Shown: piece after piece, positions 8,421-17,743 of the stretch
How positions within the stretch are numbered: the first letter of the stretch is position 1
How the letters are laid out: every line of letters begins with the position of its first letter
NCBI GenBank assembly: GCA_965221635.1
Contig: OZ244902.1
Location: 1,302,001 to 1,366,000, forward strand
DNA from: JAAXHB01 sp965221635
Lineage (GTDB): Bacteria; Actinomycetota; Acidimicrobiia; Acidimicrobiales; Aldehydirespiratoraceae
Length of the DNA: 64,000 nucleotides
Direction: 5' to 3'
Made by a program: the position numbers and the translations under genes
The notes under the pieces: generated by a model
Database searches by the model: none
Seen by the model: only the letters and a program-made list of their open reading frames with translations
Told to the model about the DNA's origin: nothing

Positions 8421-9204
8421 TGGCTTGTTCCAACAGCAGGCCTGCCACCACCACCCCAAGGCCGATTGCGAAGGCCAGCACCAGGCTGATGATCACCATC
8501 AGCACCACCAACCCGCACGCAGCGAAGAGTCTCTCCCACCATCTCACGTAGGCCCCCACTCCCACCACCGGGCGTGGCACACCCCGCGAGGCCAGTCCCA
8601 ACACTCGCAGCAGTTTCATGAAGCGAGGCGCCCGACCCGGGGAAACCTGGGTGTCGATGCCCCGAGAGCGGGCCATCTGATCCAGCGAGCCACGGGCCAA
8701 CACCAAACCGCGCTGCCAAAGCCGTTGAGCCGCCAACCCAAGCCAGGACAACCCTTGCTGCCCCCCAACCGACCCGACCTGGGAGGGATTCTGTGCACCG
8801 GGGGTGAGGTGTTCGACAGTCGTGACTTGGCTGTACGCCGCCCCGGCGGTGGCGTAGTAGTCCCCGGTGTAGCCGTGGTGGACCGCGGTGGAAGCGACCG
8901 GATCGTCCGACCTCGCAGCGTGGTCGTGTTCGGTCCCGTCGCCGGTGAAGTCGATTGTCTCGGCTGTTTGGTCGTCCTCTACTGCATTGCCGGGCCTGGC
9001 GGCGGGAGGCGTGGGTTTGCCTTCCGGCGGGGGATGATCTCGGCCTGGGTTCGGATCAGGAGTGCCACCGGCAGCAGCGTCTTTGGGCGCGCCGGGTTGG
9101 CTGCCGGTTGAGTCCACAGGTTGACTTGGACTCTGCTCCGGGTTGGTGACCTCTTTGGTTGGCTTAGTCTCCATGTTGGTGGCCATCCGAGCCAATGTGA
9201 CCAC
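8413..9204 (-). CDS. Hypothetical protein with C-terminal transmembrane helix
   Basis: A 263-aa protein with no family I recognise. Residues 1 to ~130 are hydrophilic and rich in Pro, Asp, Thr and Gly. Residues ~150-215 are amphipathic and basic (AAQRLWQRGLVLARGSLDQM). One long hydrophobic segment (CGLVVLMVIISLVLAFAIGL) lies near the C-terminus, consistent with a tail-anchored or paired-helix membrane protein. The start is uncertain: GTG 9204, ATG 9186 or ATG 9174. It is divergent from the PDZ/Lon-type protease gene, with only about 50 bp between starts, and is coupled to the HEAT-repeat gene downstream. Confidence 0.55.
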   Translation of the reverse strand: MVTLARMATNMETKPTKEVTNPEQSPSQPVDSTGSQPGAPKDAAAGGTPDPNPGRDHPPPEGKPTPPAARPGNAVEDDQTAETIDFTGDGTEHDHAARSDDPVASTAVHHGYTGDYYATAGAAYSQVTTVEHLTPGAQNPSQVGSVGGQQGLSWLGLAAQRLWQRGLVLARGSLDQMARSRGIDTQVSPGRAPRFMKLLRVLGLASRGVPRPVVGVGAYVRWWERLFAACGLVVLMVIISLVLAFAIGLGVVVAGLLLEQAIA

Positions 9205-9255
9205 GGGCCCTGCCCTGAGGGCATCACACTCCGAAGCGCAAAGAGCGGGGCGCCG

Positions 9256-10569
9256 ATGCGATTGCCCACGCTAGCGCTGCGCCGCCGGCGCCGGTTGCGT
9301 CAGGCCGAAGCCGTCGCCGGTGACGAATCGGGCGGCGGTGACGAATCCGGCGGCGGCGATGAATCCGGTGGTGGTGACGGGAGCGACGCTTCGCCACAGT
9401 CCTCGTCGCGTTGGCGGAGGTGGCGGGCCGTCTTGTTGGCGCTGGTTGTGCTGATTGCGGTGATTGCCGCCACGTTCGTCACCCCGGCACGATGGCTTGG
9501 TCGGATCCTGCCTGGCGATTCGGTGGTGGACACCGGCGCGGTGGCCTTCCGGCCCGGACGGATTTTTGGCACCTCCGAACGTGTGGTGCTCGACGGCATT
9601 GACCGCTACGAACCCGACGGCACCATCTGGCTCACCACAGTGTCGATCGACAGCAGCCTGAGCGTGGCGGAGTGGTTGGGCGCCACGCTCGACGACGCCG
9701 TGGAGTTGTACTCCCGCGAGACGATCTACGGGAGCCGCACCGACCAGGAGCAACGAGATCGCAACACGCAGCTCATGACGGCTTCCAAGGAATCGGCGGT
9801 GCTGGCTGCCCTGGAGTACCTGGGAGTGGACGCCGCTTCCTCCACCGGTGTGGTGTTCGCCGAGGTGGTGGAAGAATCCGCGGCAGACGGGCGGCTGGCG
9901 CCTGGCGACGTTGTGGTTGCCGTGGACGGCGATCCGGTCACCACGGTGCAGTCCCTGATCGACTTGATGCTGGCACGCCGCCCGGGCCAGCAGGCGGTGA
10001 TCACCGTGGAATCCCGGGGCACGGGCGAGCTTCGCGACGAGGTGGTGATCCTTGGCCGCCGTCCCGCCGACTCCGATAATCCCGCGGATTCCGGCGACCC
10101 CGCCGATCCCGCCGCAGAGTCCGGCGACGACGGTTCGGGGGCCACCTCGGACGAAGCGGCATTCATCGGCCTGGGCGGCCTGGCGGAACGCACCGAACTC
10201 AAGCCCTTGGACTTCGACGTTGAGATCTTCTCCGGAGCGGTGGGCGGGCCCTCGGCGGGTTTGGCGTTCGCGTTGAGCTTGTTGGACTTGCTCACACCGG
10301 GCGAACTCACCGGCGGGTTGAACGTGGCGGTCACCGGGTCGATTTCCGTTGACGGACTGGTTGGCCCCGTTGGCGGGGTGGCACAAAAGGCCGCGTCGGC
10401 CCGCAACGGCGGGGCGGATTTGATGATCGTGCCCGAATCAAGCGCAGCGGTCGCCGAGCGAGTGTCCGGCGACATGGCCGTGGTGGGTGTGTCCACATTG
10501 CAGGATGCGCTGGACGCGTTGGGCGCCCTCGGTGGCGAGGTGGACGGGTTGGCCCTGCCAAACCAATGA
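9256..10569 (+). CDS. Membrane-anchored PDZ / Lon-type (S16) serine protease
   Basis: A 437-aa protein resembling YlbL-type secreted Lon-like proteases. After a basic N-terminus and three SGGGDE repeats (residues 23-40), a transmembrane helix (AVLLALVVLIAVIAATFV) anchors it, with the rest outside. A PDZ domain spans about residues 195-275 (LAPGDVVVAVDGDPVTTVQS). The S16 peptidase domain carries the Ser-Lys dyad: Ser333 in GGPSAGLAFAL and Lys378 in GVAQKAASA, a spacing close to that in Lon. ATG 9256 is preferred because longer readings lack a ribosome-binding site and add residues unlike the family. It likely degrades or processes envelope proteins. An acidic insert (DSDNPADSGDPAD) separates the PDZ and protease domains. 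Confidence 0.88.
   Translation: MRLPTLALRRRRRLRQAEAVAGDESGGGDESGGGDESGGGDGSDASPQSSSRWRRWRAVLLALVVLIAVIAATFVTPARWLGRILPGDSVVDTGAVAFRPGRIFGTSERVVLDGIDRYEPDGTIWLTTVSIDSSLSVAEWLGATLDDAVELYSRETIYGSRTDQEQRDRNTQLMTASKESAVLAALEYLGVDAASSTGVVFAEVVEESAADGRLAPGDVVVAVDGDPVTTVQSLIDLMLARRPGQQAVITVESRGTGELRDEVVILGRRPADSDNPADSGDPADPAAESGDDGSGATSDEAAFIGLGGLAERTELKPLDFDVEIFSGAVGGPSAGLAFALSLLDLLTPGELTGGLNVAVTGSISVDGLVGPVGGVAQKAASARNGGADLMIVPESSAAVAERVSGDMAVVGVSTLQDALDALGALGGEVDGLALPNQ
9322..9375 (+). repeat. 18-bp in-frame tandem repeat (three copies)
   Basis: Three units of GACGAATCCGGCGGCGGT type at 9322, 9340 and 9358 encode DESGGG repeats just before the transmembrane helix of the S16 protease. Confidence 0.85.
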
Positions 10570-10838
10570 TCCGGCCCCAAAGGATCGTCAACCACGGCCC
10601 TTCGTTACACCGCCCAATGTCCGGGCCTTGGGTTGGGGCCCACAGGGCGCGGCTTGAGCTGAGCGACTATGGCCTGTCTGTGTGTTCGGGGGCCGTACCA
10701 TCAACACAGCAGGCTGTTGGCGCGGTCCACGTCAAAGCCGTCTGACTGCGCCGGTTCACAAGACATCGTGGCGAGTGCGTCGGGTGCCGATGGCAATCCC
10801 GCCCGAAAGCGGCCGCCACAACCGCACATGGAGTGATG

Positions 10839-12623
10839 ATGAACGACGGCAATTCGTTCGATGCCATCTCGCTGGCCCAGCGAGTGCTTGATGAGCTGAA
10901 CCCTTCCCGCCTGAGTCCGGTGCGCCGGGGTGGCTACAACCGTGAGCACACCGAGAAGCTGCTGCAGGACACGTCGCGAGACGTGGAAATGCTGATATCG
11001 GCGATTGAGGATCTGTCGGGCCGGGTGACGCAACTGGAGGCGGTGCCTGAGGGGGAGCTTGAGGCTCGAAGGGTGTCTGCATTGTTGGGTGACGAGGCCA
11101 TGGGTGTGCTCGAGGCGGCCCGCGTGGGAGCGCAGCAACGAATGGACAGGGCCGCGCAACAAGAAGAGGCAATCCTCGCCGATGCTCGTGCCGAAGCAGC
11201 CGAGATGATCGCCGAAGCCCGGTCCGAGGCCACCGAGATGCTCGAGGCCGCAAGATCTGAGGGGCGTGGGATCGTGGACGAGGCCAGGGACGTGCGCGAG
11301 CGTCTGCTGTCGGACCTGGCTCGCAAGCGGCGGGCGCTGCGAGCAGAGTTGGAGTACCTGCGCACGTTCCGGGAGCGCATGCTTGAGGCGCTGTCGAGTT
11401 GCCAGTCCGATGTTGACGCGCTGGTGGCCGACCTCGTGGATGCCGTGCCGTCCATATCCGCCGCGGCCGAAAGAGCGGGCCTGAAGGTCGCCTCGGAGCA
11501 GGTGCCCACAGCGCAACAACTCGAAGCCGAGATCTCCTCAGCCCGCCTGGCAGGCATCAGCTTCGGCCCCGAAGCCCAAGAAGACGATGCTGTGCAGTTC
11601 GCGGACTCCGGCACGGAGGATGACACTGCCTCGGGCCCCGTGGATGACACTGCTGCGAGCACGCACTCCGAAGGGCTGAGAGCAGTGGCGCCGCCGTCGT
11701 GGCCCGGCGTCCCACCCCGTCACCCCGAGCAGATCGCGCAGGATGAACCGACGGTGAGGGTCGTTGAGCCTGCAGTCCTCACCAACCCTGACGCTGAGCG
11801 CATCACGGAAAATGAGCCGCCGGTCCGAGTGGTTGAGCCGGCAAAACTCACCGAGCACGCCGCTGAGCCGTCAGAGGTTTTGGAATCCGAAGCCGAGATG
11901 TCGGAGGACGTGCAGGTTGAGCCTGAGCCGGTCGTCGGTACGGATCCCGAGGTGATTGAGTCGGAGGTCGACGAGGAGGAGGCTGAGACGCCGGAGACCA
12001 TCGAGTCGGAAGAGCAGGAGTCGGGGGTTACTGCGGAAAGCATCTTTGCGCGGCTCCGCTCGGAAACGGAAGGCTCGGCCCCCGATCCGGGGCCGCAGGC
12101 CGAGAGCCGGCGGCGTGCTGGTCCGGGGGGCTTGGCGGGAACCGGCGTGGACGTCGTTGACCCGGCGCCCGCTGTGGAGCACGAATCCCCCTCAAGCGTC
12201 GAGGACGCTCATGCGGCGGCCCGCGCCGCGGCGGTGGGCGAGATCACGCGGATGCTCAAGCGCGCGATCATGGACGAACAAGGAGAACTGTTGGACAGGA
12301 TCCGACGCAAGGGCGCCGAGGCGTTGCAGGACCCTCCCCAGGCCGAACCCGAACAGATCACCTCGGCGTTGGCGGAGCCGTTGGAGAATCTTGCCTCGGA
12401 CGCGGGTGTCAATCTCGCCGAGTTCGACTTGGAAGCCGCGGCGTCCTGCGTGCATGCCACCCTGCTCGAACCGGTCACCGATCGTCTGGCGCTGCTGCTC
12501 GCCGACGGCGACGACGGGGCCGACCTCAGCACAAAGGTGCGCGCCGTGTACCGGGAGTCCCGCACGCACCGGGCCGCACTTGCCGCTGAGGCCGCGGTGG
12601 CAGCGGCCTGGAAACCGGCCTGA
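10839..12623 (+). CDS. DivIVA-like coiled-coil protein
   Basis: A protein of about 594 aa. The N-terminus (LSPVRRGGYNREHTEKLLQD) resembles the DivIVA/Wag31 lipid-binding segment, where a GY motif precedes an amphipathic helix. A long Ala/Glu/Arg coiled coil follows (about residues 75-180, AEAAEMIAEARSEATEMLEA). The middle is acidic and disordered, with a ~27-residue duplication (cores EPTVRVVEPAVLT and EPPVRVVEPAKLT). The last ~140 residues are a predicted helical domain. Such proteins act as polar or septal scaffolds. ATG 10839 is chosen because GGAG lies 5 nt upstream. It stands alone between the S16 protease and UPF0182 genes. Confidence 0.7.
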   Translation: MNDGNSFDAISLAQRVLDELNPSRLSPVRRGGYNREHTEKLLQDTSRDVEMLISAIEDLSGRVTQLEAVPEGELEARRVSALLGDEAMGVLEAARVGAQQRMDRAAQQEEAILADARAEAAEMIAEARSEATEMLEAARSEGRGIVDEARDVRERLLSDLARKRRALRAELEYLRTFRERMLEALSSCQSDVDALVADLVDAVPSISAAAERAGLKVASEQVPTAQQLEAEISSARLAGISFGPEAQEDDAVQFADSGTEDDTASGPVDDTAASTHSEGLRAVAPPSWPGVPPRHPEQIAQDEPTVRVVEPAVLTNPDAERITENEPPVRVVEPAKLTEHAAEPSEVLESEAEMSEDVQVEPEPVVGTDPEVIESEVDEEEAETPETIESEEQESGVTAESIFARLRSETEGSAPDPGPQAESRRRAGPGGLAGTGVDVVDPAPAVEHESPSSVEDAHAAARAAAVGEITRMLKRAIMDEQGELLDRIRRKGAEALQDPPQAEPEQITSALAEPLENLASDAGVNLAEFDLEAAASCVHATLLEPVTDRLALLLADGDDGADLSTKVRAVYRESRTHRAALAAEAAVAAAWKPA

Positions 12624-12768
12624 CGGCCCTTCGTCGCAGGCGGTTCCGAGCCCGGATCCGCCACGGAGTGCCGCCTCCGCCCATCCCAACGCACCGACCG
12701 CGCCGCCACGTTCGGCAAGGCCACCGCTCGGGGGCAGTGTCGCCACCCGCCGTTAGCATCCTTGCGCA

Positions 12769-15720
12769 ATGGAAACTGTGAAACCTCCCTCATCCGCGGG
12801 CGCGGGCCGGGGTCGCTTCGGCGGCCGTCGGGGTCGCATCATCGCCCTCATAATCGCCGCCTGCGTGCTCGTGTTTGTGCTGTCAATGCGAGGGCTGGCC
12901 CGCTTCTACACGGACTACCTGTGGTTCTCGTCGCTTGACCGAACCGACGTGTGGTCGGGTGTGCTGCTCGCAAAGATCGCGCTGGTGATCGTCTTTGCGG
13001 TCACCTTCTTCGTCCTGTTGTGGATCAACCTGGCAATCGCCGCCAGGCTCGCTCCCAGCACCCCTCCCGACGGGCCCGAGGAGGAGATGCTCAGCCGCAT
13101 CCGCGAGGTGGTGTCGGCTCGGCCGCTGCTGTTCCGTCTGGCCGTTGCGGTGGTGTTCACGCTGCTGGCCATCTCCGGCGTGTCGGGCCAATGGGAGGAA
13201 TGGCTCCTTTTCTTGAACCAGCAGGAGTTCGGGGTGAGCGACCCGCTGTTCAACACCGACATCGGCTTCTACGTGTTCCGGCTGCCGTTCCTTTCCTTCC
13301 TGGTTGGTTGGGCGTTCGCGGCTGTTGTGATCATGTTCATCGTCACCGCCCTGGCTCACTACCTCGGCGGCGGCATCCGCATCCAAACCCTTCCGGGCAC
13401 CCAGCGGGTGTTGCCGTCGGTGAAGGTTCACCTGTCGGCGCTGCTGGCGGTGCTGGCCCTGCTCAAGGCAGCGGATTACTGGCTGGCCCGCTACGAGCTC
13501 ACCGTGTCCACACGCGGCGTGGTGGACGGGGCTTTGTACACCGACGTCACCGCCAAGCTGCCGGCGCTGAACTTGTTGCTGATGATCTCGCTGTTCGCAG
13601 CGTTGTTGTTGGTGGTGAACCTGCGCCGGCGGGGCTGGGTGCTGCCCGCGGTGGCGGTGGGCCTTTGGGCGTTCGTGGCTCTGGTGATGGGCAGCATGTA
13701 CCCGGCGTTCGTTCAGCGCTTCCGGGTTGATCCCAACACAACCGCACGCGAGGCCGTCTACACCATCGACAACATCACCTCCACCCGAAACGCCTATGCG
13801 TTGTCTCCCGACAGCGACGTGGCCCTCGAGGTGTTCGACTACGACGACGATCTCACACCCGCGCAGATCCGTGAAGCTTCCGCCACGGTGCAGAACGCAC
13901 GCATTCTCGATCCGTTCGTGCTCACCGACACCTTCGACAAGGAACAAGGCGAGAGGGACTTCTACCGCTTCCCCGGAGTGCTCGACGTTGATCGTTACGA
14001 GATCGACGGCGAACTCACCCAGGTTGTGCTTGCCGCCAGGGAACTGAACCTCAGCGGAGTCGAGGGTGCGTGGGAACGGCAGCACGTGGCCATCACCCAC
14101 GGTTACGGGCTGGCCATGGCCCGGGCGAACGTCACCAACGTTCGTGGCAGCCCCGAGTTCATCGTGGGTGGCCTTCCCGTGGACACCGATCCTCGCATCA
14201 CCCTCGACCTTGAGGAGCCTCAGATTTACGTGGGTGAGGGACTTGAGGGTTACGCGCTGGTTGGCGCCACCCGTGACGAGGTGGACTATGTGGACGGCAG
14301 CGGCCAGGACGTGACCTTCCGCTACACCGGCGACGGTGGCGTGGGCATGGGTTCGTTCCCGCGCAAGTTGGCGTTTGCGCTGCGCTTCGGTCAGCTCGAT
14401 CCGCTGATCTCCAACTTCGTGGGGGACGAGACGAAGATCATCTACATCCGCAATGTGCGCGATCGGGTGAGCGCTGTCGCTCCGTTCCTGGAGTTCGACA
14501 CCGACGTGTACCCGGTGGTGCATGACGGGCGGATCAAGTACATCCTCGATGGTTACACCACCACCAACCGCTACCCGTACTCGCAGCGGGCCGACGTGAG
14601 TGGGCTTGCCACCACAGCAGATTTGCGCGTCACCGAGATGAACTACGTGCGCAACTCGGTGAAGGCCGTGGTGGACGCCTACACCGGTGAGGTCACGATT
14701 TACGTGATGCCGGTGGACGACCCGATCATCAAGGCGTGGCAGTCGGCGTTCCCCGACTTGTTCACCGACTTCTCCGAGATGCCCACCAACCTGCGCAACC
14801 ACCTGCGATTCCCCAATGACCTGTTCACGGTGCAGACCAACATGTGGGCGTCGTATCAGGTGAGCGAGCCTGAGACGCTCATCATCGGCACCGAGTTGTG
14901 GGCGGTTGCCCAGGATCCGGGTCGCAGCGTGGCCGCCGGTGGCGTTTCCGAGGCCGTGGTGGGCGAGAGCGGGCTGACAACGGTGCGGGAGCGTCGCGTG
15001 TCGGCTTACTACTCGCTGATCCAGCTGCCGGGCGAGGACGAGCCGTCGTTTGTGACGTTCCGTTCGTTCGTGCCGGTGTCCGAGGACGACAGCCGTAAGG
15101 AGCTGACGGCGTTCATGGTGGGTGAAACGCGCGCCGACGGCTCTTCAAGGCTTGTGTCCTATGAGATGTCGGACGTGATCGCGCCGGGTCCCACGATTGT
15201 GGCTTCGAACATTTCCACCAATCCGGAGATCAGCCGTGAGCTCACCCTGCTCAACGATCAGGGCTCCAATGTTGACTTCGGAGAACTGTTGATGCTGCCG
15301 GTTGACGACTCGATCCTGTACGTGCGGCCGATGTACGTGCGGGCGCAGGGCACCCAGATTCCTTTGCTGGCCGGGGTGATCGCCGCGGTCGGTGATCGCA
15401 CGGCGCTTGGCAGCACCCTTGAGGAGGCGCTGTTGAAGCTCTACCCGAACGCCGATTTCACCGGGGTGACCCTCCCACCGGTGGTCACCGACGGCGACGA
15501 GGCCGCGGTGCCCGACCCTGTTGACGAAGTCGACGACGGCGGCTCCGCCCCGAGCGACGACACCGACGCCGATCCGGGTGACGCGGACACCGGGGATCCG
15601 ATGGTGAGGTTGGACGAGTTGCGCAGCCGCGACCCCGAGATCGCAGACCTCATGGAAGACCTCATAGAGCAACTGGTGGAGTTGCTCGACGCTGAGGCGT
15701 CCTCAGTCACCACCACCTAA
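12769..15720 (+). CDS. UPF0182 family integral membrane protein
   Basis: A 983-aa member of the UPF0182/COG1615 family, of unknown function. Seven transmembrane segments lie in the first ~310 residues (near 22-44, 66-89, 117-138, 173-197, 219-240, 264-281 and 287-310). A large extracytoplasmic domain follows, with family signatures such as FYTDYLWFSSL, DNITSTRNAY, VYPVVHDGRIKYILDGYTTT and NLRNHLRFPNDLF. The C-terminus is an acidic linker and a short helix (LMEDLIEQLVELLD). No ribosome-binding site precedes ATG 12769, but a TAGCAT -10-like hexamer ends 9 nt before it, so the mRNA may be leaderless. Confidence 0.92.
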   Translation: METVKPPSSAGAGRGRFGGRRGRIIALIIAACVLVFVLSMRGLARFYTDYLWFSSLDRTDVWSGVLLAKIALVIVFAVTFFVLLWINLAIAARLAPSTPPDGPEEEMLSRIREVVSARPLLFRLAVAVVFTLLAISGVSGQWEEWLLFLNQQEFGVSDPLFNTDIGFYVFRLPFLSFLVGWAFAAVVIMFIVTALAHYLGGGIRIQTLPGTQRVLPSVKVHLSALLAVLALLKAADYWLARYELTVSTRGVVDGALYTDVTAKLPALNLLLMISLFAALLLVVNLRRRGWVLPAVAVGLWAFVALVMGSMYPAFVQRFRVDPNTTAREAVYTIDNITSTRNAYALSPDSDVALEVFDYDDDLTPAQIREASATVQNARILDPFVLTDTFDKEQGERDFYRFPGVLDVDRYEIDGELTQVVLAARELNLSGVEGAWERQHVAITHGYGLAMARANVTNVRGSPEFIVGGLPVDTDPRITLDLEEPQIYVGEGLEGYALVGATRDEVDYVDGSGQDVTFRYTGDGGVGMGSFPRKLAFALRFGQLDPLISNFVGDETKIIYIRNVRDRVSAVAPFLEFDTDVYPVVHDGRIKYILDGYTTTNRYPYSQRADVSGLATTADLRVTEMNYVRNSVKAVVDAYTGEVTIYVMPVDDPIIKAWQSAFPDLFTDFSEMPTNLRNHLRFPNDLFTVQTNMWASYQVSEPETLIIGTELWAVAQDPGRSVAAGGVSEAVVGESGLTTVRERRVSAYYSLIQLPGEDEPSFVTFRSFVPVSEDDSRKELTAFMVGETRADGSSRLVSYEMSDVIAPGPTIVASNISTNPEISRELTLLNDQGSNVDFGELLMLPVDDSILYVRPMYVRAQGTQIPLLAGVIAAVGDRTALGSTLEEALLKLYPNADFTGVTLPPVVTDGDEAAVPDPVDEVDDGGSAPSDDTDADPGDADTGDPMVRLDELRSRDPEIADLMEDLIEQLVELLDAEASSVTTT

Positions 15721-16069
15721 GCCGCGCGGCGGTTGCCGCGCCACAACTCCACACGTCCGGGACGCGCCACGAGCGCGCCCGGTCGTGGGGCCGGTGCCAC
15801 CAGAGCGGGTGTCCCCGGCTCGGGGCGGCGTTCCGGTTGCGGCTCATCTCACGGCCAGGCAGCGCCGCCGGTCGGGGGTAGGCGCCGGGATTGCGCATCG
15901 CCGGGGCTGCGTGCCCTGTCGGGCTGTTCCAGGTCGGGGAGTGCCGGCGGTCGAAGAGTGTCGGCGGTCGGAGAGTGTCGGCGGCGGGCTGTGTCGTCGG
16001 GGATGCACCGTCGGGGCTGTGTCGCCGGTCTGGTTGATCGCCGCGGCGGCTGCCTCGGGCGGCTGGCGG
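15721..16069. other. Gene-free spacer (349 bp) between convergent genes
   Basis: GC-rich spacer with no supported gene. It contains short direct repeats near 15950-15990 (GTCGGCGGTCG and GAGAGTGTCGGCGG variants) and no convincing terminator. ORFs across it lack family-like composition. Confidence 0.6.
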
Positions 16070-17566
16070 TTAGTGCGTGGCGAGGAGGCTCTGACTGTCG
16101 TAGCGGGCCTTGATTGCCGATTCGGAGTAGTCGTAGGCCTCCAGAAGGTGTGTCAGTTCGCCCTGGTCGGTTTGGAGTTCCACGCCGTAGGGATCCACGA
16201 GGCTGGGGTGTTCTGCGCCCATGGCCTCGGATAGTTTGCGCAACTCGGCCCGCAGGCCGGCCACGTAGTTGGCCAGCCGCACGGATTTTTGGGCGGGGTT
16301 GAGGCCACGGGCGAGCCAGCGGCTTTGCGTTGCGATCCCGGTGGGGCAGTGGCTGGTGTGGCAGCGCTGGGCCTGGATGCAGCCGATAGCCATCATGGCT
16401 TCGCGGCCCACGAACACCATGTCAACGCCGAGGGCCATTGCCACCATCGCTTCGCGGGCGAAGCCGAGCTTGCCGGCGCCGGCGAACACCACACTGCGGT
16501 GAAGGCCGGCGTGGGCGAATGCCTGGTACACCTCGGAGAAGCCCACCCGGAAGGGAAGGGCCACGTGGTCGGTGAACGTGAGCGGCCCGGCGCCGGTGCC
16601 GCCTTCGCCGCCGTCGATGTTGATGAAGTCCGGGCCCCGCTGCGTTGTGGCCATGTGCTCGGCGAGTTCTTCCCAGAAGCGCCTCTCGCCCACTGCGGAT
16701 TTGATTCCCACCGGCAGGCCGCTGGCGTCGGCGATGCGTTCCACGAAGTTCACCAGACCGGGCACGTCGTCGAATTCTCGATGGCGGTTCGGGCTGCGCA
16801 CCGTCACTCCCACGGGCACGCCGCGGGCTTCGGCGATCACGGGGGTCACCTTGGCGGCGGGCAGCACCCCGCCCAGTCCCGGTTTGGCGCCTTGGCTCAG
16901 CTTCACCTCGATGGCTTTCACCGGTGCGGACTCGATGCTCTGCAGGAAGCGTTCCATGCTGAAACCGCCGTCGGGGGAGCGTGCGCCGAAGTAGCCGGTT
17001 CCGAGTTGCAGGATCAGGTCACCGCCGTTGCGGTGGTACTTGCTGATGCCGCCCTCGCCGGTGTTGTGCAGGCACCCTGCCATGGCGGCGCCACGGTTGA
17101 GGGCTTCGATCGCCGGGCCCGAGAGCGATCCGTAGGACATGCCCGACACGTTCACCACCGACGCCGGTCGGAACGCGCCGGGCCGGTCACGCCACTCGCC
17201 GAGCACTCTGGCCGCCGGCAGCACGTCGGGGTCGGCCTGTGGTTCCACCGGGAACGCAGCGTGTCGGAAGAAGATGTAGCCGGGCGCTTCGGTTCGGTTG
17301 TCCGAGCCGAAACCGAAGTACGGGTTTTGCTTTTTGGCCGTGGCGTAAATCCAGCGGCGGTCGTTGCGGTTGAAGGGCCGCTCCTCGTCGTTGTGGCTCA
17401 CGAAGTACTGGCGCAGCTCGGGGCCGAACGCTTCGAGCAGGTACCGCAGATGCCCGATCAGGGGGTAGTTGCGCAAAATGGCGTGGCGCCGCTGGGCGAT
17501 GTCGTGCAAGGTCACCACCACCAGCAACACGACCACGCCAATCAGCGCCCAAAGCCACCAGCTCAC
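16070..17566 (-). CDS. FMN-binding glutamate synthase-family protein, membrane-anchored
   Basis: A 498-aa protein matching the GltB2-type FMN-binding glutamate synthase domain, which lacks the glutaminase domain of classical GOGAT. An N-terminal transmembrane helix (SWWLWALIGVVVLLVVVTL) precedes the conserved NYPLIGHLRYLLE block. SGMSYGSLS, NTGEGGISKYH, DGGEGGTGAG and GAGKLGF form the FMN/TIM-barrel motifs, and CIQAQRCHTSHCPTGIATQ holds the cysteine triad expected for an iron-sulfur cluster. GTG 17566 is chosen over the longer reading because the signature hydrophobic N-terminus begins there and TAGGTTTT precedes it. The actual substrate is not established for this subgroup. It is divergent from the lipoprotein gene. 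Confidence 0.88.
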   Translation of the reverse strand: MSWWLWALIGVVVLLVVVTLHDIAQRRHAILRNYPLIGHLRYLLEAFGPELRQYFVSHNDEERPFNRNDRRWIYATAKKQNPYFGFGSDNRTEAPGYIFFRHAAFPVEPQADPDVLPAARVLGEWRDRPGAFRPASVVNVSGMSYGSLSGPAIEALNRGAAMAGCLHNTGEGGISKYHRNGGDLILQLGTGYFGARSPDGGFSMERFLQSIESAPVKAIEVKLSQGAKPGLGGVLPAAKVTPVIAEARGVPVGVTVRSPNRHREFDDVPGLVNFVERIADASGLPVGIKSAVGERRFWEELAEHMATTQRGPDFINIDGGEGGTGAGPLTFTDHVALPFRVGFSEVYQAFAHAGLHRSVVFAGAGKLGFAREAMVAMALGVDMVFVGREAMMAIGCIQAQRCHTSHCPTGIATQSRWLARGLNPAQKSVRLANYVAGLRAELRKLSEAMGAEHPSLVDPYGVELQTDQGELTHLLEAYDYSESAIKARYDSQSLLATH

Positions 17567-17743
17567 AAAACAAAACCTACTAGCGCCGCCCGCTCCACCT
17601 AACCCCAACCCCCCAGCCCCCCACCAACCGCAACACCCCGCCACCCCCCTCGAGCCGGATCGGGGTCCTGAAAGGGGTTGTGAACCCACCAGGAATCTGG
17701 AGGTGGGGCTTGGGGATTGCCATGTCCTGGTGAGCAAAGTAAC

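Noticed and set aside
10568..10586. GATCC...GGATC inverted repeat after the S16 protease as a terminator
   Set aside because: Only a 5-bp stem with a 9-nt loop and no T-tract; too weak to call.
12883..14802. 639-codon open frame on the minus strand opposite the UPF0182 gene
   Set aside because: His/Gln/Arg/Gly-rich composition and no family motifs; it is the shadow of a high-GC gene in the opposite frame.
16289..17602. 437-codon plus-strand open frame opposite the glutamate synthase-like gene
   Set aside because: Composition typical of an antisense shadow, while the minus-strand frame has clear FMN and Cys motifs.
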